From positions 682,001 to 746,000 of the forward strand of contig NZ_VOPL01000001.1 of the NCBI RefSeq assembly GCF_007993065.1: a DNA stretch of 64,000 nucleotides, written 5' to 3'. The translations under genes and the position numbers were made by a program. Origin of the DNA: Paracoccus aurantiacus. Its GTDB lineage: Bacteria > Pseudomonadota > Alphaproteobacteria > Rhodobacterales > Rhodobacteraceae. The notes beneath the pieces are model-generated. The model was not told the DNA's origin. It was given only the letters and a program-made list of their open reading frames with translations, and searched no databases. This document shows, in pieces, positions 45,250-54,202 of the stretch (position 1 is the stretch's first letter; each line of letters begins with the position of its first letter).

Positions 45250-46274
45250 TCGAATACTTCGGGCATTTCGCTGGTTGCACCGTCAAGCCAACGCGGCACA
45301 GGAAGGCCCTTCTCGCGCAGGAATTCGGGATTATAGAGCTTGGTCTGATAGCGGTTCCCCGCGTCGCAGAGGATCGTGGCAATGCGGTGGCCCGGCCCCA
45401 TGTCACGCGCCATACGGATCGCGCCCGCGACGTTGATCCCGGAAGATCCGCCCAGAACAAGCCCTTCATTCTCGGCCATATCGAACAGCACCTCCAGTGC
45501 CTCGCTGTCGGAAATGCGATAGCTGAAATCGGGCGTGAACCCCTCCAAGTTGGCGGTGATGCGGCCCTGGCCGATACCCTCGGTGATAGAGCTACCGGGG
45601 CTGTCGAACTCTCCCGTCGTATAGAATGAATGCAGCGCCGCACCTTCCGGGTCGGCAAGACCGATCTTCACGCCCTTCGGCTGCAGCGCCATGGCGACGC
45701 CCGCCAGGGTCCCGCCAGAACCGACGGCGCAGATGAAACCGTCCAGCTTCCCGTCGGTCTGCTCCCATATCTCGGGGCCTGTGGTTTCCATATGCGCCTG
45801 TCGGTTGGCGACATTGTCGAACTGGTTCGCCCAGATCGCGCCATTCGGCTCTGTTCGGGCCAGCTCCTTTGCAAGCCGTTCGGAATAGCGCACGAAATTA
45901 TTGGGATTCTTGTAGGGCGCGGCGGGCACCTGCACCAGTTCCGCACCGGCCAGCCGGATCATGTCCTTCTTTTCCTGGCTCTGCGTCTCGGGGATGACGA
46001 TGACCGACCGGAACCCCATCGAGGCGCCGACAAGCGCCAGCCCGATCCCGGTATTTCCCGCAGTCCCTTCGACGATGGTTCCGCCGGGGCGCAATTCGCC
46101 GCGCGCGACCGCATCCTGAATGATGAACAGCGCCGCGCGGTCCTTGACGGACTGGCCGGGGTTCATGAACTCTGCCTTGCCGAAAATCTCGCAGCCCGTC
46201 GCCTCGGAGGCGCCGCGCAAGCGGATCAGAGGGGTATTGCCGATAGCGGCGGCGAGATCGTCGCGGATGTCCAT
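45246..46274 (-). CDS. cysK: Cysteine synthase A
   Basis: A 342-residue PLP enzyme that makes cysteine from O-acetylserine and sulfide. PLP Lys in NPGQSVKDRAA; phosphate-binding loop EGTAGNTGIGLALV; AVGSGGTLAGVA; and ILCDAGNRYQTKLYNPEFL, the usual end. ATG 46274 was chosen from the family N-terminus (IGNTPLIRL at 14-22); upstream in-frame sequence to 46547 is inside the NUDIX gene. It sits between NUDIX and MscS genes. The O-acetylserine supplier cysE is at 8245-9090. Confidence 0.95.
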   Translation of the reverse strand: MDIRDDLAAAIGNTPLIRLRGASEATGCEIFGKAEFMNPGQSVKDRAALFIIQDAVARGELRPGGTIVEGTAGNTGIGLALVGASMGFRSVIVIPETQSQEKKDMIRLAGAELVQVPAAPYKNPNNFVRYSERLAKELARTEPNGAIWANQFDNVANRQAHMETTGPEIWEQTDGKLDGFICAVGSGGTLAGVAMALQPKGVKIGLADPEGAALHSFYTTGEFDSPGSSITEGIGQGRITANLEGFTPDFSYRISDSEALEVLFDMAENEGLVLGGSSGINVAGAIRMARDMGPGHRIATILCDAGNRYQTKLYNPEFLREKGLPVPRWLDGATSEMPEVFE

Positions 46275-46371
46275 GTCCGGGCCTTTCCTGTCACGTCCAA
46301 TCCTGATGAATAGCAGGCGAAGCCACGGCGGCAAGGCATGAAGGCGTGAAATCAGCAGGTTGGAATCACGT

Positions 46372-47463
46372 TCACGCCAGCATCGTTCCCGCTTCAGGCT
46401 GCGTCCCGGCACGGATCGCGTCTGCCTGACGGTCCAGCCACAGCGCCATCGCGAACAGCGGCCCGCATTGCAACTGCCCCGACATCGCCAGCCGCAAAAG
46501 CGCGGCGCGCGGCAGGACATGGGTCGTGATATCCTCGCCCTCGTCATCCAGGCCGAAGCCCTGCCCGGCCCGGTAATCCGAAAGATCGACGGTCGCCACG
46601 AAGGGATAGAAATATTCGCTGTTTGCGCCCGGTGTCGGATAATGGCCGGGTAGCGCGTAAAGCCTGCCGACGCTCAGCCCGGCCTCTTCCACCGCCTCGC
46701 GCCGCGCCGCATCGGCGGGCGTCTCGCCCACGTCGATGCGCCCGGCGATCGGCTCCAGCATCCAGCATTGCGCCTGACCACGCGCGAAGGGGCCGACGCG
46801 GAACTGACTGATAAGCAGCACCTCGTCGCGGACCGGGTCATAGGGCAACAGCAGCGCCGCGTCGGCAGAGATGAAAACCTCGCGCGCAAGGCGTTCGGAC
46901 CAGCTTCCATCATGCCGCCGATGCCGCAGTTCGACCTCTTCGACCGAGAAATAGCGGCCATAGCGTTCATGCCGCGACCGGACCTCGACGCGCGACGAAT
47001 CGGGTTCGGGCAGCAATTCCGTGGCCTCGGGCTCAGTGCGGATGCGCAGGCCCGCGGCGGCGACTTCGGCAATGCGGCGCAGACGTGCGCGGACCTGCGC
47101 GGCCTCCCGTTCAGTCCCGCGTTCAAGAATCAGCTTTGCCACAAGTGCCATGAGCGGTGCCGCAGCCGTCGACCAGTCATCACCACCACCGCCGCCGAAG
47201 CCCCAGACCTCCCGCCCCGCAATATGCTGCGGATGCAGGCCCATCACATCCAGATAGCGCATCAGCGCCGCTGTCGGTGCCACCTCAATCGCCGGAACCT
47301 CGCCCGCCGCTGTCTCATACCGGGGCCAGTCACCGCCGATCCCGGCTTGCGCACCGCCGCAAACTCTGCCGGGAAGCGCAAGCGTCTGACCCGCCACACC
47401 CAGCACGTCGCACAGTTCGTCCGTGGCCAGCGGCCCGGCAAGGATCATTCGGCTTTCGCTCAT
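46372..47463 (-). CDS. NUDIX hydrolase (ADP-ribose pyrophosphatase-like) with N-terminal extra domain
   Basis: A 363-residue protein. The C-terminal half is a NudF-type domain with a complete Nudix box, GRIDVGETPADAARREAVEEAGL reading from Gly to the final Leu (Gx5Ex7REVxEExGL pattern), and VLLISQFRVGPF before it. The N-terminal ~110 residues resemble a degenerate gamma-glutamylcyclotransferase-like domain, but the YGSL motif of that fold is replaced. It probably hydrolyses ADP-ribose or a similar nucleotide diphosphate. Overlaps the upstream gene by four bases. Confidence 0.85.
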   Translation of the reverse strand: MSESRMILAGPLATDELCDVLGVAGQTLALPGRVCGGAQAGIGGDWPRYETAAGEVPAIEVAPTAALMRYLDVMGLHPQHIAGREVWGFGGGGGDDWSTAAAPLMALVAKLILERGTEREAAQVRARLRRIAEVAAAGLRIRTEPEATELLPEPDSSRVEVRSRHERYGRYFSVEEVELRHRRHDGSWSERLAREVFISADAALLLPYDPVRDEVLLISQFRVGPFARGQAQCWMLEPIAGRIDVGETPADAARREAVEEAGLSVGRLYALPGHYPTPGANSEYFYPFVATVDLSDYRAGQGFGLDDEGEDITTHVLPRAALLRLAMSGQLQCGPLFAMALWLDRQADAIRAGTQPEAGTMLA

Positions 47464-48341
47464 AGCGGGCTCCCTTTATCGCGTCTGGCTGCGGCACGGC
47501 CGCTTTCTGCCGCAAGCTGGTCAAGAACATCCGCTTCCGCAAGGTCCAGAACGGCCCGGAACGCGCGCGACTGCGGCGTTGCGCGCGCCGCCGCAATCCG
47601 CTCGATCGCCTGCGCCCCAAGTGGCGCAAAAGCGGTATAAAGCGCGAGTTCGGTTTCGGCAGAGATCTGCGCCACGTGTTCGGGAAGCTGCAGCGAAAGG
47701 TCGGCGGCGACATCGTCAGGTTCGGTCGGGAAATCAAAGCCGCCTGCCGCCGAATATCCACGCGCGAAGGACAGTTCTCGATTAAGCTGTGCGGCAAGGC
47801 GCGCAGACACAGGATCGTTTTGCGCGATCATCCGCCGGATCGCGGCAAGTGCGGCGCCGCCATCCGCATCGTCCTGCTGCATGCGTCTGGCCGCCGCAGC
47901 CAGGACCGCAGGACGCGTCAGCTGCAGGCGCGCTGCCATTTCCAGCCCCATGCCGTCCGTGCCATTGGCAACTCCGGTCGCGCCCAGATAGTTGCGCATC
48001 CGCTGCGCCAGCGCCGGGTTTTCTGCCAGCCGCCATTCAAGAGCGCCAAGAAGAAGCGCGGCGACCCGTCCGGCATCGTGGATGCGCGCGACCTGCTCGC
48101 GCCAGTCTGCACCGCTGCCATCGCCCAGATAAACGGCCGCCATACGATCCGCGAAGCCCGCCGATTCCGCCTCGATCACCGCCGCGTGCCGGTCCGCAAG
48201 CGTGGCGCGGAACACCTGTTCCGCCAATGTCAGATCGTGACCCGCCGCCGCTGCGCCATTCAGCAACCCGCCCCGCGAGGTCAGCGACCCCGGCAGCGCA
48301 GTCACGATCAGCAAAGTTACAAGCAGGCTGCGCCGCCGCAT
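47460..48341 (-). CDS. Exported helical protein, unknown function
   Basis: A 293-residue protein with an N-terminal signal (RRRSLLVTLLIVTALPGSL). The mature part is Ala-rich and helical, with no cysteines. The segment ETELALYTAFAPLGAQAIERIAAARATPQSRAF recalls DUF2059-type periplasmic proteins, but the match is weak. First gene of a likely operon with NUDIX, cysK and the MscS channel; the overlap with NUDIX is four bases. Confidence 0.7.
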   Translation of the reverse strand: MRRRSLLVTLLIVTALPGSLTSRGGLLNGAAAAGHDLTLAEQVFRATLADRHAAVIEAESAGFADRMAAVYLGDGSGADWREQVARIHDAGRVAALLLGALEWRLAENPALAQRMRNYLGATGVANGTDGMGLEMAARLQLTRPAVLAAAARRMQQDDADGGAALAAIRRMIAQNDPVSARLAAQLNRELSFARGYSAAGGFDFPTEPDDVAADLSLQLPEHVAQISAETELALYTAFAPLGAQAIERIAAARATPQSRAFRAVLDLAEADVLDQLAAESGRAAARRDKGSPL

Positions 48342-48444
48342 CAGAAACCCTCAGCGCAAGGACGGAGATGCTTTTTCATCCCAAACCCCCTTGCGCTTCA
48401 ACCCCCCGCCCGCTACATGCGCCTCCACCACACCAGAAAAGCGC

Positions 48445-48534
48445 GGAGAGGTGCCGGAGTGGTCGAACGGGGCGGTCTCGAAAACCGTTGAGCCTTCACG
48501 GGTTCCGTGGGTTCGAATCCCACCCTCTCCGCCA
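48445..48534 (+). tRNA. tRNA-Ser (anticodon CGA)
   Basis: A 90-base class II tRNA including an encoded CCA. Acceptor GGAGAGG pairs with CCTCTCC, the anticodon loop CTCGAAA gives CGA, and there is a long variable arm between the anticodon and T-arms. It is followed by the accessory-looking stretch 48535-54322, but no repeat of its 3' end is seen further on. Confidence 0.96.
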
Positions 48535-48814
48535 TTATTCCAAGTGTTTCACTGATAGTGCTAAGCCTCTTTTGACCTGCGCAAGCACGGGTGGGTCTGC
48601 TAAGTGCGGTCTGCTCTCGCATCGGGATGCGTCCCACTGCTCCGCTCTCAGTGTCTTCTCACGGCGCCTGAAACCGATGCCGCGGAACGGCAGGGCGATC
48701 TGATAGACTGATCCTTTGCCGCTCTTTCGGCTCGTGCGTGCGCGAGGCCAACGGGAAGGTCGCTTCGACGCGATACCGTACCCATTTGTTTTTGAGTGAT
48801 TTTTTATGTCCAAA

Positions 48815-48824
48815 ATGCTATAAT
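48815..48824 (+). promoter_or_regulatory. Extended -10 promoter of the 466-residue exported protein gene
   Basis: The gap 48535-48880 holds no gene. An ideal extended -10 element (TGC then TATAAT, ending at 48824) lies in an AT-rich stretch about 56 bases ahead of ATG 48881. No good -35 box is at 17 bases, which extended -10 promoters can tolerate. Confidence 0.5.
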
Positions 48825-48880
48825 CCTAGGATCGACCGGCGATTCGAATGCAATAGTCTGGCATCAGGAGTGGTGGCCAT

Positions 48881-50281
48881 ATGAGACGTCGTTGTATCTC
48901 GCTGCTGGTCGTGGGAAGTTTTGCGGGTCTGCCGCAGCACTCGGCGTATGCTGATGTCGTTGCCGAGTACTTTTTCTACGAAACCATGGGCGATCAGGTT
49001 GGCTTGGCAGCGCGAAGCTTCGCCGACTATCAGGCCGAAAGGCAACTTTGGCGCGACAACATCGCCGCGGCCACGGCTCAGCTCGATGCGTGTGGCGGAT
49101 GTGCTTCGGCCCAGGCTGAGCTGGACAAGTGGCAAGGAATTGAGAACGAGTTCCAGGACGTGGCCGGGCAGCTGGCGCGCATATCCGGAATGCCCCCGCT
49201 GCTGGCGAATTTTCTGGATATCGACATGCCGATGACCGAGCGCAGGGCACCGTTGGAAGGTTACGATTTCGACCGCGCGAAGTGGCTTGCCGAGGTCAAT
49301 CCGGCGTGCCGCGCGCCAGGCGAGGCCCATTTCAACTGCGTCGATGCATTCGAGCAGGGCACGGGAAGCAGATATCGCTGGTCAGGACTGCAGCTCGGGG
49401 TCGAGCATATGTGCTATGACACCGCAAAACTGTTCAACGCCTGCTCTGTAGAAGATCTCGACCTGCTGGCGCAGCTGACCAAGATGCAGCAGCAGCGCAA
49501 GGCTGGTCGCGTCATTCCCGAGATCGTCGCAGATGATATCCGCTATACCACGGTCTATTTCGGGGATGTTCCCGACCAGTTCGAACTGCCGTTTCCGCCG
49601 GAAGAAGTCGTGCTGAAGCAGCTGACCGAAGACCCCGCGAAGCCAAAGGGCGTGAAACTCGTGACGAAGCCTCGCGAGGGCCGGTCGTTGGTTTCTGCCC
49701 GTATTCACAATTTCAGTTGGCAAGACGTTACGGCGGATGACACTTGCTTTGACGGCATCGACAACGAGGAGGCCACCCAACAGGCGATCTGTCAGGATCT
49801 TCGGGACCTGTCTTTTGGTGGCAATGCACCGATCATCGAATGCGAGTTCACACAAGCGAACGCACCGTCGCATCTTCGCGATACAACGCTCAGCTGGTAT
49901 GGCACCCGCCCCGAAATGGCCGAACGCGATCGCTTGATCGCAATCTCACCTGGGCATCCGATCCTGAAGGTGGGCGACCCGCGCAGCACCTGCGATTCAG
50001 CTGCTCGTTCGGCCGGTGGCTATTTCATCCTGCAACCGGGATCGACGCTGGAGCCTGGTACGCCGGTCGTAGGGGTCATGTTTGGTCCCGAGCCTGATGA
50101 CGTTGTCAAAGCACTGAACCTTGGCAGCGTCTATGAAGGAACAGTAGCTGTATCCGAGGTTTATTCAATGGCGATGACGGGCTATGCGGTCCTGCTGACC
50201 GAGCAGCAGGTCGAGGAGGCGTCAGCCTTCGGCCCGCTCGAAGAGGTCGGGCAGCTGGTGCCAGTAAAACTTCCGAAGTAG
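48881..50281 (+). CDS. Exported protein, unknown function (466 residues)
   Basis: Signal peptide with CISLLVVGSFAGL and likely cleavage near AYA-DV. The mature part has many cysteines: CGGC in a helix, ACRAPGEAHFNC, HMCYDTAKLFNAC, and later TCFDG, AICQD, IIECEF and TCDSA, suggesting several disulfides. The front is helical, the rear is probably beta-rich (GGYFILQPGSTLEPGTPVVGVMFG). I recognise no family or catalytic motif. CAGGAG stands ten bases ahead of ATG 48881. It is monocistronic, beside tRNA-Ser. Confidence 0.8.
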   Translation: MRRRCISLLVVGSFAGLPQHSAYADVVAEYFFYETMGDQVGLAARSFADYQAERQLWRDNIAAATAQLDACGGCASAQAELDKWQGIENEFQDVAGQLARISGMPPLLANFLDIDMPMTERRAPLEGYDFDRAKWLAEVNPACRAPGEAHFNCVDAFEQGTGSRYRWSGLQLGVEHMCYDTAKLFNACSVEDLDLLAQLTKMQQQRKAGRVIPEIVADDIRYTTVYFGDVPDQFELPFPPEEVVLKQLTEDPAKPKGVKLVTKPREGRSLVSARIHNFSWQDVTADDTCFDGIDNEEATQQAICQDLRDLSFGGNAPIIECEFTQANAPSHLRDTTLSWYGTRPEMAERDRLIAISPGHPILKVGDPRSTCDSAARSAGGYFILQPGSTLEPGTPVVGVMFGPEPDDVVKALNLGSVYEGTVAVSEVYSMAMTGYAVLLTEQQVEEASAFGPLEEVGQLVPVKLPK

Positions 50282-50424
50282 CCGTATCGGGAGCAACTCC
50301 ATCAGAATGAACAGGCTTGAAGAACTCGTCCGTCCGGCGAAGCGCCACGCTTGAACTGCGGAGCCTTTCAGCGTCAAAATCGGGCTCGAAGCGGCGCTCG
50401 CAAATGAAAGTGACGAGGTTCTAA

Positions 50425-50856
50425 ATGCCCACAGAATTCACGCCCCTCGCCTCCTTCGGCGGAGGTCTTTTGATCGGTCTCGGTGCCGTTCTGCTGATGC
50501 TGGGCCTTGGGCGCATCTTCGGTGCGACGGGCATCCTGTCGGGCGCCGTGTTCGCCCAGGACCGCGAGGAGATGGACTGGCGCATTGTCCTCATCGCCGG
50601 GATGGTCCTCGCACCCGGGCTGATCTTCGCCGTGACAGGCACGATGCCGGCACTGACGGTTCCGATAAGCCCCGCCATGATCGTCGTCGGCGGCGTCATC
50701 GTCGGTCTGGGCGCAAGCCTCGGGTCGGGATGCACCTCGGGCCACGGCGTCTGCGGGCTGGCGCGCCTGTCGGTCCGCTCGCTTATTGCTGTGCCGACCT
50801 TCATGGCGACTGCCGCAATCACCGTTTTCCTGATCCGCCACGTGTTTGGAGGCTGA
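50425..50856 (+). CDS. YeeE/YedE-family sulfur transport protein, first half
   Basis: A 143-residue membrane protein with four hydrophobic segments. GSGCTSGHGVCGLARLS holds the Cys-containing pore motif of YeeE/YedE (TsuA-like) proteins, which move thiosulfate or related sulfur species. Single-domain halves such as this normally pair with a second half; that partner follows four bases later. No ArsR or persulfide dioxygenase gene, common companions, is adjacent. Gap 50282-50424 shows nothing else. Confidence 0.9.
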   Translation: MPTEFTPLASFGGGLLIGLGAVLLMLGLGRIFGATGILSGAVFAQDREEMDWRIVLIAGMVLAPGLIFAVTGTMPALTVPISPAMIVVGGVIVGLGASLGSGCTSGHGVCGLARLSVRSLIAVPTFMATAAITVFLIRHVFGG

Positions 50857-50860
50857 GCCG

Positions 50861-51289
50861 ATGAAGTTGATGTTCGCTTGGCTCACAGGCCTCGTTTTCG
50901 GCACAGGTATTGCCATCTCAGGTATGATGGACCCCGCCAAGGTGCTGAACTTCTTCGACATTGCGGGCAGCTGGGATCCCAGTCTCGCCTTTGTCATGGG
51001 CGGTGCCCTGATCGTGACATTTAGCGGCTACCGTCTGGTCTGGCGGCGCGACGCCCCTCTGTTCGGTGGCAGCTTCCAGATCCCGACCTCGATGATCATC
51101 GACAGCAAGCTCATCGGCGGTTCGGCCTTATTCGGCATGGGGTGGGGTATCGCAGGCTTCTGCCCCGGTGCGGCGATCCCGGCGCTTGGGACAGGCCGCT
51201 GGGAGGTCGCGCTGTTCTTAATCTCGGTCGTTGCCGGGATTTATCTGCACCGCGTGCTTGCCAAAACCGCGACACGCGCTGCCGGCTGA
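50861..51289 (+). CDS. YeeE/YedE-family sulfur transport protein, second half (DUF6691-type)
   Basis: A 142-residue membrane protein from ATG 50861 with GGAGG eight bases upstream. GTGIAISGMMDPAKVLNFFDIAGSWDPSLAFVMGGA and GMGWGIAGFCPGAAIPALGTG are characteristic of the partner half; the Cys of GFCPG corresponds to the second conserved pore cysteine. Together with the first half it would form one pseudosymmetric sulfur-compound importer. Confidence 0.9.
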   Translation: MKLMFAWLTGLVFGTGIAISGMMDPAKVLNFFDIAGSWDPSLAFVMGGALIVTFSGYRLVWRRDAPLFGGSFQIPTSMIIDSKLIGGSALFGMGWGIAGFCPGAAIPALGTGRWEVALFLISVVAGIYLHRVLAKTATRAAG

Positions 51290-51348
51290 AAGCCAGCAGA
51301 GGAAGCCGCGTCAGGCGCAGTCACCAAACGCCGGGCAATTGGTCCCGG

Positions 51349-52380
51349 TTACGGGCCATAGAGGCTCCAGAAAAAGATACGAAGCTTGTCGCTGCGGCTG
51401 TAGCGCTCGAAATTCGCCTGGAAGGCTTCCTCCAGCAGCGAGGGATTTGTCAGCACCAGTTCGGTCAATGTGCGGGAAAAGCGCATCAAAAGCCGCGCCT
51501 TTCTGGCATCGGCCTGTTCCGGGTTGCGCATGAAGATCGTGTAGCGGTCGTCGCTGTAAGTAGCGGTCGCCCGCTCGAACTTGCAATTCGGCGTGCCGTA
51601 CACCATCAGCGCCCGGTTCACGATCTCCATATCGCCGACATAGTAGTTGAACCTGTATTTCGCGTCTTCAGGGTCGCTGCAGAATGCGCGGGCGGCCTGT
51701 TCATGTGTTGGAAAGGCTTCGACGATGCCGAGCGATGCTGGGACGGCGCCCTGAACTGACTGGGCGTGATCCGACGGATTGTGAATGTATGCAAGCAGGC
51801 GCTCTTTGTAATTGGGCCACTCGCCGGCATCGAGTATTCGCTTGATGCCGTAATCGCCGGCTGTGGTCTTCCCCACGACAGCGATCCGACCGCTACCGCC
51901 TGTATTCACCTGCCCGTCGCGGATTCGCGCCGCAAACCCTATGCCTGACATATATAGCGGCACTGAAGCCGTATGATCCCTTACCCGCCGATAGGTGGCC
52001 GTGGCGGGATCGCAGAGGATATCGATCTTCGTCCCGGTTTCCGCTGTCAGCAGATCAAACCGGTTATCCGCGGTAACCTGAACAATCTCGACGTCGAAGT
52101 CGAGGCCAGTGTCAGCCTCGTTTGGCGTCAGATCACGTCGGCTTTTCATCACGTCGATGACACGGTCGCAGATATAAACGATATATCCCGCATAACCCGC
52201 CTTACCCAGTGTCGCCGTGCCCTTCCCGGCAGCGACGAACATCGGGCGCGGCAGATACGAAAACGGCGGTGCATCGGCGCGCACGCCGACATGAAGTGTA
52301 AGCCTCTCATCATCGCGAGTCGCATCTGGCAATGCCATCGAGGGCAGGATGAGAAGTAACAGCATGAAAAGATATTTCAT
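51349..52380 (-). CDS. Periplasmic solute-binding-protein-like protein
   Basis: A 343-residue protein with a signal peptide (YLFMLLLLILPSMALP). LTLHVGVRADAPPFSYLP and GYAGYIVYICDRVIDVM match the start of family 3 (amino-acid-type) binding proteins; DILCDPATATYRRV and the later lobe also fit. No ABC permease or ATPase is near. The start ATG 52380 lies seven bases after the membrane protein stop; upstream in-frame codons run through the repeat array of that gene. It may feed a signal to the membrane protein rather than import a solute. Confidence 0.75.
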   Translation of the reverse strand: MKYLFMLLLLILPSMALPDATRDDERLTLHVGVRADAPPFSYLPRPMFVAAGKGTATLGKAGYAGYIVYICDRVIDVMKSRRDLTPNEADTGLDFDVEIVQVTADNRFDLLTAETGTKIDILCDPATATYRRVRDHTASVPLYMSGIGFAARIRDGQVNTGGSGRIAVVGKTTAGDYGIKRILDAGEWPNYKERLLAYIHNPSDHAQSVQGAVPASLGIVEAFPTHEQAARAFCSDPEDAKYRFNYYVGDMEIVNRALMVYGTPNCKFERATATYSDDRYTIFMRNPEQADARKARLLMRFSRTLTELVLTNPSLLEEAFQANFERYSRSDKLRIFFWSLYGP

Positions 52381-52387
52381 CAGCGGG

Positions 52388-54193
52388 TCACTTTCTGCCG
52401 CGCGATCGTGCGGGCCACTTTCTGCTGCGTGCCCACACGGGCCACAATCTGCCGCGTGCCCACACGGACCACTTTCTGCTGCGTGACCTTGCAGGCCACT
52501 TTCTGCTGACTGCCCGCACACTTTCACTGGCCTTTCTGTTATCCTCCTCATCTTCCCAAAACTCGAGCAAGCCCGCATAGCCCAGCAAGAAGATGGTGAT
52601 CGGGACGACATGATACAGAGTCTCACGAACGGTCCACAAAAATGACATCCAGCCCTCGGAACCGGTGTTGTTGGGCACCGCCACCAGCACGCAAGTCAGC
52701 GCGATAAGCGCCAACGGAAGGATGCAGGTCAGCGTCCACAAGACCGTCTTTTTGGCCGGAAGTCGCAGGTGCTGGTCGGTCGCGATCAGCACACCAACGG
52801 AAGCGCACATGCCGAGCGGCCAGAAGAACAGAATATATCTCCAGTTAGCCGTAAGAAAGTCCCGCATCTGAGTGCTGGTCCTTAAATTCCCAAACGCAAA
52901 ATCAATCAACAGAAGCAATAGACCGACGAAAAGCATCGCCACGAACGACGGCAATATACTCGTGATTATCAGTCTCCACAGAGGCGGCTTCCTCAATGCC
53001 CATTTCACCCAAGAGCCCTGTTCTGTCCTTATTTCCCTGATCATCAGCGAGAAGTATCCGACAGCGCAACAAAGCAACGTCATGGTCAGCGCAAGCTGAA
53101 CAGACTCGACAATCAGCGACCGGGTAAAGCGGTACGGCCAATCGCCAGGATTCACCCAATGATAGGCAAGGATCACTAGCGCCGAGAACAGAAAAGTCCC
53201 CACCGCGCATATCAGCGTTGCACCCACAAGCGCATCCGTATTCTTCTCATGATGCTTCCGAAGTTTTCCGTTCAACTCCGAAAACATCTTGTCGCGCGAC
53301 GTTAGCGGTTTTAACGGGAGCGCAGCCAGCGAGCGCCCATTGCGGATGAACTGGACCGCGAATATGGCCTTCATGTTGTCACTGAGCTCGGCTGCGGTCT
53401 GATGGAACCTGGCCTGCGCCTCTGCATCTGACGTATCAAGCGCGGACAGATCTGACCTCACTTTCTCATGTGCAAGTTTCAGCTCGCTATGAAGTGCGCT
53501 GAGCGGTCCGCTTGTTGCGGTGCTGAAAAGGCGATAGCGCCCGATTCCGATAACGGCACTATGCAGAACATCGATCTGCGTCAATGCGGTGTGCAGTTCC
53601 GTTAAGTCTACTGTGGCCTCCCAGTTTTTCCCCCTTGGGAATTTCTGTTCAAATTCGTCCAACAGCAAACGACGCTCCTGTCGGGACGGTTTCAGGCCGC
53701 TCTGGTCTGCTTCGAAGAACTGGTCCAGTTCCTCGGCAATCTTGAAAACGCCATTCGGGATATTCGCAGCGCGATGCGCGATGTCGCGAATGACCCTCTC
53801 CAACGGAGCCAGCACGCCCGTCGCCATGACGACGGTGATGATCGCGGCTAGGTAGAAGGGTTTTCCGAAATCGATCCCGTCTACAACCAGCGACTCATCG
53901 TCAAGAAATCTTGCGCCGGTCGGACCTGCCCTTTCGCCTGTAAGGGAAAGAAAGAGCTCAAGCCCCATTTCCGAAGCAAGCAGAAAAACGTAAATGACGA
54001 GGTAAGAAATAATATAGAACAGCGCACCGCGAAGGCGCTCTCCGAAGGTGCAGAGAGAGGTAATTTCAACACCGCGCAAGATTGTAAATCGCTCGAAAGC
54101 GGTATTATCCCCGCGCTTTCTGAATTGCTCCAAAGCCTGAACGGCCAAGACCACCGCGCCCGCGAGGCACGCCATCCAATACGCCCAATTCAT
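52388..54193 (-). CDS. Multi-pass membrane protein with central helical domain and 9-residue C-terminal repeats
   Basis: A 601-residue protein I cannot assign. Membrane segments appear near residues 1-17, 57-75 and 112-130, then a soluble, largely helical domain (about 130-310, with ALHSELKLAHEKVRSDLSALD), then six more hydrophobic segments to about residue 550. The last 37 residues are repeats of nine: KWPARSRSR, KWSVWARGR, LWPVWARSR, KWPARSRGR, then K and stop, encoded by 27-base repeats. Basic, Trp-rich repeats could bind lipid or nucleic acid. Base composition looks less GC-rich than the flanks (by eye). The start is ATG 54193. Confidence 0.8.
   Translation of the reverse strand: MNWAYWMACLAGAVVLAVQALEQFRKRGDNTAFERFTILRGVEITSLCTFGERLRGALFYIISYLVIYVFLLASEMGLELFLSLTGERAGPTGARFLDDESLVVDGIDFGKPFYLAAIITVVMATGVLAPLERVIRDIAHRAANIPNGVFKIAEELDQFFEADQSGLKPSRQERRLLLDEFEQKFPRGKNWEATVDLTELHTALTQIDVLHSAVIGIGRYRLFSTATSGPLSALHSELKLAHEKVRSDLSALDTSDAEAQARFHQTAAELSDNMKAIFAVQFIRNGRSLAALPLKPLTSRDKMFSELNGKLRKHHEKNTDALVGATLICAVGTFLFSALVILAYHWVNPGDWPYRFTRSLIVESVQLALTMTLLCCAVGYFSLMIREIRTEQGSWVKWALRKPPLWRLIITSILPSFVAMLFVGLLLLLIDFAFGNLRTSTQMRDFLTANWRYILFFWPLGMCASVGVLIATDQHLRLPAKKTVLWTLTCILPLALIALTCVLVAVPNNTGSEGWMSFLWTVRETLYHVVPITIFLLGYAGLLEFWEDEEDNRKASESVRAVSRKWPARSRSRKWSVWARGRLWPVWARSRKWPARSRGRK
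52389..52523. repeat. 27-base tandem repeat (coding minisatellite)
   Basis: Units begin with CACTTTCTGC or a near match at 52389, 52416, 52443, 52470 and 52497, exactly 27 bases apart; the fifth is partly diverged. They encode the 9-residue repeats at the C-terminus of the membrane protein. Copy number could vary between strains, since 27 keeps the frame. Confidence 0.9.
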
Positions 54194-54202
54194 GACAATT
54201 CA

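Noticed and set aside
48413..48637. Minus-strand frame with ERVGFEPTEPVKAQRF
   Set aside because: This is the antisense of tRNA-Ser(CGA), a well-known false protein.
52381..52626. N-terminal extension of the binding-like protein with GHAAESGPCGHAAD repeats
   Set aside because: It is the other-frame reading of the 27-base repeats; the signal peptide at ATG 52380 marks the true start.
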